From positions 1 to 45,162 of the forward strand of contig JAPLKT010000151.1 of NCBI GenBank assembly GCA_026387895.1: 45,162 nt of DNA. The letters are read 5' to 3'. Position numbers and translations under genes: made by a program. Shown in pieces: positions 34,711-41,314 of this stretch. Origin of the DNA: Gemmatimonadota bacterium (GTDB lineage: Bacteria > Gemmatimonadota > Gemmatimonadetes > Gemmatimonadales > Gemmatimonadaceae). Under the pieces are notes generated by a model. It was given only the letters and a program-made list of their open reading frames with translations. It did not search any database and was not told the origin of the DNA. Positions within the stretch are counted from its first letter, which is position 1. Every line of letters begins with the position of its first letter.

Positions 34711-36041
34711 CCCCGTCGAATTTCCCACCAGGCCCTCGCGCGCGCTTCCCAGGTGCGCTCCTCCTGCAGACGCAGGGGGATCTCCTCGGATTCTTCCGGC
34801 GCAACGTCGAGACCTTTGGCGATATCTTTGGATTTTCGCCGTTCGGGCGTCGCGTGGTCTATCTGCAGCATCCGGACATGATTCGCGATGTCCTCGTCAC
34901 CAATCAGCGACTCTTCGCCAAGGGGCGCGCGCTCGAGCGTGCACGCCCACTCCTCGGCAACGGTCTGCTCACGAGCGAGGGAGATTTTCATCTTCGCCAG
35001 CGTCGGCTCGCACAGCCCGCCTTCCATCGTGATCGTATCACGCAGTACGCGACCGCGATGGTGTCGCTCACCGAACGGATGAGCGCGACCTGGCACGACG
35101 GAATGTCGATGGACGTGCACGAACAGATGATGTCGCTGACGCTGCACATCGTCGCGTCGACGCTCTTCGGCACGACCGTCGATGACGAAGCCAAAGAGCT
35201 GCACGACGCGCTGGACGGCGCACTGGAATCGTTCAACTTGCGCATGCTTCCCGGAGCTGAGCTCATGGAACGGCTTCCGCTCCCCTGGGTGCGACGCTTC
35301 AATCGCTCGCGCGCACGGCTCGATGCCACCGTCTACCGGATTATCCGCGAACGACGCGCGAGCAGCGAGGATCGCGGCGACCTCCTCTCCATGCTCCTCT
35401 CGGCGACTGACGCCGAAGGGGACGGCACGGGAATGTCCGACGAGCAACTCCGCGATGAGGTGATGACCCTCTTCCTCGCCGGACACGAGACCACGGCGAA
35501 TGCGTTGACATGGGCCTGGTACCTGCTCTGCCGGAACCCGAAGGCTGAGGAACGCCTGCACGCCGAAGTCGACGCCCTGGGGCACACCCCAACCATCGCC
35601 GATCTGCCGCGCCTGGAATACACACGGCGGGTCGTCATGGAAGCCATGCGACTCTACCCTCCGGCCTACGCCATCGGACGACGGGTGCTGGAAGATTACG
35701 AAGTCGGAGGGTTCACCATCCCGGCCGACTCCATGGTCGTGGTGAGCCAGTTCCTCGTCCACCGCGACCCCCGGTGGTTCCCAAATCCGGAAGTGTTTGA
35801 TCCCGACCGCTGGTTGCCCGAGGTGGCGGCCACGCGCCCGAAGTTCTCGTATTTTCCATTCGGCGCCGGGACCCGGATCTGCATCGGCGAACAGTTCGCC
35901 TGGACGGAAGCGATTCTCGTGATCGCGACCCTCGCGCAACGCTGGCGCTTCTGGCTCGCCCCAAAACAACGGATCGCGGTGCAGCCACGAATCACCCTCC
36001 GGCCCAAGTACGGGATCAAAATGGTGGTGCGGGACCGCTAA
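34707..36041 (+). CDS. Cytochrome P450
   Basis: 444 residues, soluble, no membrane anchor. All hallmarks are present: I-helix AGHETTANAL with the proton-delivery Thr, K-helix E-x-x-R (VMEAMRLYPPAYAIGR), PERF-like DPDRW, and heme loop FPFGAGTRICIGE with thiolate ligand Cys392. The N-terminal PPGPRARFPGALLLQTQGDLLGF resembles fatty-acid or xenobiotic-oxidising bacterial P450s of the CYP102/CYP110-like lineage. No ferredoxin or reductase gene is close, so electrons must come from elsewhere. The ATGA overlap with the amidase gene indicates an operon. It may oxidise a product released by the amidase; that is inference only. Confidence 0.96.
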   Translation: MTPSNFPPGPRARFPGALLLQTQGDLLGFFRRNVETFGDIFGFSPFGRRVVYLQHPDMIRDVLVTNQRLFAKGRALERARPLLGNGLLTSEGDFHLRQRRLAQPAFHRDRITQYATAMVSLTERMSATWHDGMSMDVHEQMMSLTLHIVASTLFGTTVDDEAKELHDALDGALESFNLRMLPGAELMERLPLPWVRRFNRSRARLDATVYRIIRERRASSEDRGDLLSMLLSATDAEGDGTGMSDEQLRDEVMTLFLAGHETTANALTWAWYLLCRNPKAEERLHAEVDALGHTPTIADLPRLEYTRRVVMEAMRLYPPAYAIGRRVLEDYEVGGFTIPADSMVVVSQFLVHRDPRWFPNPEVFDPDRWLPEVAATRPKFSYFPFGAGTRICIGEQFAWTEAILVIATLAQRWRFWLAPKQRIAVQPRITLRPKYGIKMVVRDR

Positions 36042-36074
36042 CGTCGGGACCCGTTTTGGCAGTAGCTTAAGCCG

Positions 36075-39000
36075 ATGCCATTCCTGCTGACTCTCGTCTT
36101 CGTCCTGTCAGGGGCCGCCGGCCTGATGTACGAGTCCATTTGGAGCCGCTACCTCGGGCTCTTTGTCGGGCACTCCGCGTACGGACAGGTCATCGTCCTC
36201 GTGATTTATCTGGGCGGAATGTCCGCCGGTGCAGCACTCGCCGCCCGGCGCTCCGAGCGCATCACAGAACCGCTCGTCGCCTATGCGATTGTTGAGGTGC
36301 TCGTTGGGTTGATCGGGTTCGTCTTCCACGACGCCTTCCTCGCCACCACGAACTTCGCCTACCACACGCTCTTTCCGGCAGTCGCCGGAGGCGCGCTCCT
36401 CCCGATTCTGAAGTGGGCGCTGGCGAGTGCCCTGATTCTCCCGCAGTCGCTCCTGCTCGGCGCCACCTTCCCGCTCATGACGGCGGGACTGATCCGGCGT
36501 GCGCGCGGCTCTGGCGTCGGCACGGGACGGCTGATCTCGCTGCTCTATTTCGCCAACTCGATCGGGGCCGCGATCGGCGTGCTCGTCGCTGGCTTCTACT
36601 TGATCCAGTTCGTGGGACTCCCGGGCACGCTGGTGACCGCGGCAATCATCAACATCCTTGCTGGACTCGTGGTTTTCGCGGCGGTGCGCCTCAACCAAGA
36701 GGCCGAGTCTGAGGGCAGTGTGGCGGCGAATGCGCCTGAAGCCGCAGCGGTGTCAGTGGAGCCGGACCCCGAGCTCCCCATGCTCTGGCGTGTGCTCCTG
36801 ATTGTCAGCTTAGGCACCGCGCTCTCGAGTTTCATCTACGAGATCAGCTGGGTGCGCATGCTCTCGCTTGTGCTTGGCAGTGCCACGCACTCGTTCGAGC
36901 TGATGCTGTCGGCGTTTATCCTAGGGCTCGCGCTCGGCGCGTTCTGGGTACGCACCCGCGCTGATCATTTCCGCGATCCGATGCGGACGTTGGCGGTCAC
37001 CCAATGGGCGATGGGGGCACTCGCCCTTGGTACACTGACGGCGTATATGGCCTCGTTCCAGTGGATGGCGACGCTCATTGGCGGCCTCGATCAAACCGTG
37101 GAAGGGTACCACTTCTTTACGATTGCCAAGTACGGCATCGCGTTGGCCGTGATGCTTCCGGCGACGTTCTGTGCGGGGATCACGCTCCCACTCATCACGC
37201 ACATGCTGATGCAAGCGGGCGGCGGTGAAAAGTCGATTGGCGCGGTGTACAGCGTGAACACGCTGGGATCGATTGTTGGAGCGGCACTTGCTGCCCTCCT
37301 GTTGCTTCCGCTGCTGGGACTCAAGACACTGCTGATTACGGGCGGTGTGATTGACATGGGGATCGGCGTGTGGCTGATGCGGATGGCCGGCGACAAACAC
37401 GGGGAACTGCGACGCTTTGGCACCGCGCTGCTGGGCGCAACCGTGCTTGTGGTCTTCTCAGTGGTGGCCAATGTGCAACTCGACCGCTCCATCTTGATTA
37501 GCGGCGTATTCCGCTACGGGCGCGTACCAAAGCCGGGGACGCGCGACGTGGTGTTCTACAAAGACGGACGCACCGCCACAGTCAGCGTAGTCAAAGCAGA
37601 GAACGGCGGATACTCGCTGGCCACGAACGGCAAGCCCGATGCCTCCCTCTCGCCGCGGTGGTTCGAGGCGCCCTCTGAGGGCACGGTGCGCGTGCCCTTT
37701 GACGGTGACGAGAGCACGCAGGTGCTGCTCCCCATGATCACGTTGGCCCACGCGCCAAACGCCAAACAAGGCGCCGTGATCGGGAATGGCTCCGGCATGA
37801 GCTCGCACCTGCTTCTCGGCAGCCCGACGCTCGAAAAGCTCGTGACCATCGACATCGAGCCAGAGATGATCAATGGGTCGCATCTGTTCTATCCGGCAAA
37901 CAAGCGCGTCTTTGATGATCCGCGCGCACAGTATGTGCACGACGACGCCAAAAGCTATTTCGCGTCACAGAATCGGAAGTTCGATCTGATCCTCAGCGAG
38001 CCGTCGAATCCGTGGGTGAGCGGTGTCAGCGGACTCTTCACCGACGAGTTCTACCAGCGCGTGCGGACCTTCCTGACGCCGGATGGTGTCTTCGGGCAGT
38101 GGCTGCATCTGTATGAAATCGACGACGGGCTCGTGCTCAGTGTGATCCGTGCCGTCCATAAGAACTTCCCGGCGTACACGATCTACATGACGGCCGATTT
38201 AGACATTTTGATTGTGGCGTCGAACCGCGCCACACTCCCGACGCCAGACTGGAAGGTCTTCACCCTGCCTGAAGTCGCGCAGGATCTGCGGCACTTCTTT
38301 CCGATTACGCCGCAGGCGCTGGAATCCATTCGTCTCGTCTCGCGCGATGCTCTCACGCCACTCATGGAAAGCAAGAGCGACGTCGGCGCCAACAGCGACT
38401 TCTACCCGACGCTCGATCTTCTCAGCGAGCAGACGCGATATATGAAGGACCACGCCTTTGGGTTTCAGGGACTCAACCAAGGGCGCTACGATGTTGGCGC
38501 CGCATTGATGGAACACCGCATTCTCCCAACGACCGCCACCACGAGCGTCCTCGATATCGGGCGTGTGAATGGGCTCGCACTCGGCGCCGCCCTGCGTGCA
38601 CCGATTGGCACGGTCGTTCCTGACGGTACGCTCGAGCCGACACCGTTGCGGGAAGCGCGGTCGCGCCTGTCGCAGTTACAGTCGGTGATAGCCGCCGGAC
38701 ACAGCCCGCCAGACTGGCCGATTTTTTTCCGTTTAGCGGCGGAAGTGGAGTCGGATCTGCATAGTGGCACGATGGGATGGGCGGACGAACCGTTCTATGC
38801 GAGCGTCGCGACCTTCATGGACCGCCAGAACGCACCGCGGAACGCGCGCGATGCTTGGCGTTTTCTGCATGCAATTTCGATGTATGATTGGCCCGTGGCT
38901 GCCGAGCTTGCTGATGTGCAAATCAAGTCACGCGTGTCGGGGGTGGGCTGGATAAGCCCCGACTTACTGCGGACTGGTGCCGTCATTGCGTACATGCGCA

Positions 39001-39137
39001 CCGGTGAGTTCCTGAAGGCACGCGACGCCTTTGATCGACTCGCTGAGTTCGCACATTGGACGAACACAGATCTCCGTGTCCGTCTGCTCGGCGCACATCT
39101 GGCTGCAGCAGCGAAGAAGACGAAAGTTAAATCCTGA
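36075..39137 (+). CDS. Membrane-fused spermidine-synthase-like protein
   Basis: 1020 residues. The first about 500 form two sets of hydrophobic helices (MPFLLTLVFVLSGAAGLMYE start; second set from about 230 with SSFIYEISWVRMLSLVLG), as in MFS-fused spermidine-synthase proteins. The methyltransferase-like domain (about 545-760) has the SAM-type GNGSGMSS loop (Gly570), IDIEPE (Asp593, Glu595), DDAKSYF and LSEPSNPWVSGVSGLFTDEFY. The usual spermidine-synthase Asp proton acceptor aligns with the Glu of SEPSNP, so aminopropyl transfer is not certain. A long helical tail (about 800-1020) follows, resembling tetratricopeptide-like repeats. It starts 33 bp after the P450 gene and precedes the HEAT-cyclophilin gene by 13 bp. 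Substrate unknown; membrane location is inferred. Confidence 0.88.
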   Translation: MPFLLTLVFVLSGAAGLMYESIWSRYLGLFVGHSAYGQVIVLVIYLGGMSAGAALAARRSERITEPLVAYAIVEVLVGLIGFVFHDAFLATTNFAYHTLFPAVAGGALLPILKWALASALILPQSLLLGATFPLMTAGLIRRARGSGVGTGRLISLLYFANSIGAAIGVLVAGFYLIQFVGLPGTLVTAAIINILAGLVVFAAVRLNQEAESEGSVAANAPEAAAVSVEPDPELPMLWRVLLIVSLGTALSSFIYEISWVRMLSLVLGSATHSFELMLSAFILGLALGAFWVRTRADHFRDPMRTLAVTQWAMGALALGTLTAYMASFQWMATLIGGLDQTVEGYHFFTIAKYGIALAVMLPATFCAGITLPLITHMLMQAGGGEKSIGAVYSVNTLGSIVGAALAALLLLPLLGLKTLLITGGVIDMGIGVWLMRMAGDKHGELRRFGTALLGATVLVVFSVVANVQLDRSILISGVFRYGRVPKPGTRDVVFYKDGRTATVSVVKAENGGYSLATNGKPDASLSPRWFEAPSEGTVRVPFDGDESTQVLLPMITLAHAPNAKQGAVIGNGSGMSSHLLLGSPTLEKLVTIDIEPEMINGSHLFYPANKRVFDDPRAQYVHDDAKSYFASQNRKFDLILSEPSNPWVSGVSGLFTDEFYQRVRTFLTPDGVFGQWLHLYEIDDGLVLSVIRAVHKNFPAYTIYMTADLDILIVASNRATLPTPDWKVFTLPEVAQDLRHFFPITPQALESIRLVSRDALTPLMESKSDVGANSDFYPTLDLLSEQTRYMKDHAFGFQGLNQGRYDVGAALMEHRILPTTATTSVLDIGRVNGLALGAALRAPIGTVVPDGTLEPTPLREARSRLSQLQSVIAAGHSPPDWPIFFRLAAEVESDLHSGTMGWADEPFYASVATFMDRQNAPRNARDAWRFLHAISMYDWPVAAELADVQIKSRVSGVGWISPDLLRTGAVIAYMRTGEFLKARDAFDRLAEFAHWTNTDLRVRLLGAHLAAAAKKTKVKS

Positions 39138-39150
39138 CCTCGGTGACGTA

Positions 39151-41262
39151 ATGCGTCGTGCGCTGACTCCTGTATTACTCGCGTTCCTTGCTGCGCCTCT
39201 CACCGGGGGCGCGCAGAGCGCGAAGTCGACGCTGCTGGATCGCGTGTTGCGTGCAGAAGACACGCGCGCATCCGACCCCACGGCGATGCTGCCATTGCTT
39301 GAGGCGCTCAGCGGCACTGATCTCACAACACGCCAAGTCGCGATTCGCGGGCTCGGCCGCCTACAGCGTCCGAACGTCGTCTCGCGGCTTGCGCCGTTGC
39401 TTGATGAGTCGGTCGCCGCCGTGCGCTCGGAAGCAGCAAACGCGATTGCACAGTCCGTAGCGTCGGTTCCGACCAGCGGTCGTGGTCTCGATTCATCTCG
39501 GATTGTCGTGCGTGAGGCGCGGGATGTGCTCATCAAGCGCCTCGGCACAGAACGTGATAAGGGCGTGGCGGGCGTGCTCGCGCGTTCATTGGGACGCCTC
39601 CCGTACATGGACGCTGAGCAGCTTACCGCGGAGGAAGGCGCGATTTTGTCTGCTACGACACGCCTTGGCGGCTTGGCGGCACTTCCCGACGACGTCGCGT
39701 TCAACGTGCTGCACGGATTGAATGACGTAGCCAAAGCACGCCGCGCTCGGCGCGAAGCCTCGCCAGCGATGTACGATGTGCTGCGTCGAGCGGTCGCCTC
39801 GTCGCCTGATCCAAAGGTGCGGCGGCTTGCAATGACGGCGCTCGTGCCGGCTGCTGGGTTTGATAGTGCGACGCTCGCGATCGCGCGCCGAGATGCTGAT
39901 CCCGAGGTACGCCGTGGCGTGCTGACTGGCGGTGCAAGTCTGACCGCGGGGCAACGGGATACGCTTTTGATGTGGGCGCTCCGCGATCCCAGCCCGATTG
40001 TTCGAGTCGATGCCATCCGCTTCTGGCGGCAGGGGGGCACCTCTCCAGACTGTGCGCCTGCAATCGCGGCAACGCGTGATCCCGCCCCTGCCGTTGCCCT
40101 TGCCGCGATTGATGCGCTCGGCGGCCTGTGCTCTCCAATGAACGACCGCGTCAACGTTCTGACGGCGCTCGCCGAGGCGCTCCCGATGCATGAGAATGGG
40201 CGTGCCGCTGGTCAGATGACATGGCATTCCGCAGCGCATGCGCTCGTGGCGCTCGCACACGCCGACAAGCGGGCGACCGTCTCATTGCTCCCACGTTTTG
40301 CCGGGCATCAGCGTGCGCAGGTTCGCGAATATGCCGCGCGCGCCGCCACAGTGGTCCGCGACACAGCCGCACTCTCAGCCCTGCTCACCGATGGAAACCA
40401 TAACGTGCAGGCTGAGGCGATCACCGGGATATCACAGGTGCGAGGGCATCTTAGCGATGCCGGGTATGCAGAAATGCTCAGATCGTCAGGGCATCAGGTG
40501 GTAATGGCGGCGGCCCTTGCTCTCGCCGGTTCGCGCAACACCGCAGTACCGACTGCGCTGCTCGATGCGCTGGATCGCCTGACCGCAAGGAAGCTCGAAA
40601 ACACGCGCGATGCCCGCATCGCACTTCTCACGCGAATCCAAGAGGTCGGATCGCCCGGGCTCGCTGGGCGCGTCACGCCGTATCTCGTGGATTTTGATAG
40701 TAGCGTTGCCAAGAAAGCCGCCGCGATCCTCGGAGGGTGGAGTGGTCAGGCGGTTCAGGCAGCGCCACAGGCACTCGCTATCCGCGAGGAACCATTGGCG
40801 CGGATATTTGTAACACGCACACTTCAGCTCCGCATCACGATGAGCCCTACGAGCGGTGGTGGCGTCATTCTGATTGCGCTGTTGCCCACTGAGGCTCCAG
40901 CAACGGTGGCTCGACTCGTGCGGCTCGCGCGCGAGCATTACTTCGATGGGCTCAGCATTCATCGTATTGTACCGAACTTTGTGATCCAAGGCGGAAGCCC
41001 TGACGCCAATGAATACACGGGCGACGCGGCGTTCATGCGCGACGAGCTGAGCATGCGAAGCCACACACGCGGAACGATCGGTATTTCAACTCGTGGGCGT
41101 GACACCGGCGATGCCCAGTTCTTCGTAAATCTCGTGGACAATATCCGACTTGACCACGATTACACGGTCGTTGGCGAGATCCTACAAGGACTCGCAGTCG
41201 CAGACGGCATCTTAGAAGGCGATGTGATGGCGAAGGTTGAGGTCATCGAACGCAACAACTGA
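39151..41262 (+). CDS. Exported HEAT-repeat protein with C-terminal cyclophilin domain
   Basis: 703 residues. Signal peptide (ALTPVLLAFLAAPLTGGAQS), then about 530 residues of HEAT-like helical pairs (for example RQVAIRGLGRLQRPNVVSRLAPLL, DPKVRRLAMTALVPAA, DPAPAVALAAIDALGGL), then a cyclophilin-type peptidyl-prolyl isomerase domain (about 565-703). Catalytic Arg605 sits in YFDGLSIHRIVPNFVIQGG, with the conserved Phe and Gln; GDAQFFVNLVDN and the LDHDYTVVGEI strand complete the site, Tyr replacing the usual active-site His. ATG 39151 follows GGTGACGT. The architecture suggests a periplasmic scaffold that brings clients to an isomerase. It lies in the long plus-strand run between the membrane-fused synthase and the GGT-like gene. 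Confidence 0.92.
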   Translation: MRRALTPVLLAFLAAPLTGGAQSAKSTLLDRVLRAEDTRASDPTAMLPLLEALSGTDLTTRQVAIRGLGRLQRPNVVSRLAPLLDESVAAVRSEAANAIAQSVASVPTSGRGLDSSRIVVREARDVLIKRLGTERDKGVAGVLARSLGRLPYMDAEQLTAEEGAILSATTRLGGLAALPDDVAFNVLHGLNDVAKARRARREASPAMYDVLRRAVASSPDPKVRRLAMTALVPAAGFDSATLAIARRDADPEVRRGVLTGGASLTAGQRDTLLMWALRDPSPIVRVDAIRFWRQGGTSPDCAPAIAATRDPAPAVALAAIDALGGLCSPMNDRVNVLTALAEALPMHENGRAAGQMTWHSAAHALVALAHADKRATVSLLPRFAGHQRAQVREYAARAATVVRDTAALSALLTDGNHNVQAEAITGISQVRGHLSDAGYAEMLRSSGHQVVMAAALALAGSRNTAVPTALLDALDRLTARKLENTRDARIALLTRIQEVGSPGLAGRVTPYLVDFDSSVAKKAAAILGGWSGQAVQAAPQALAIREEPLARIFVTRTLQLRITMSPTSGGGVILIALLPTEAPATVARLVRLAREHYFDGLSIHRIVPNFVIQGGSPDANEYTGDAAFMRDELSMRSHTRGTIGISTRGRDTGDAQFFVNLVDNIRLDHDYTVVGEILQGLAVADGILEGDVMAKVEVIERNN

Positions 41263-41314
41263 TACCGAGACCTGCGCGTACAGATAGTAGATCCTTCAAT
41301 ACGGAGTACTGATC

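Noticed and set aside
33238-35969. Minus-strand frames of 496 and 429 codons opposite the amidase and P450 genes
   Set aside because: The sense strand carries complete catalytic motifs; the antisense products look like random Arg/His-rich sequence.
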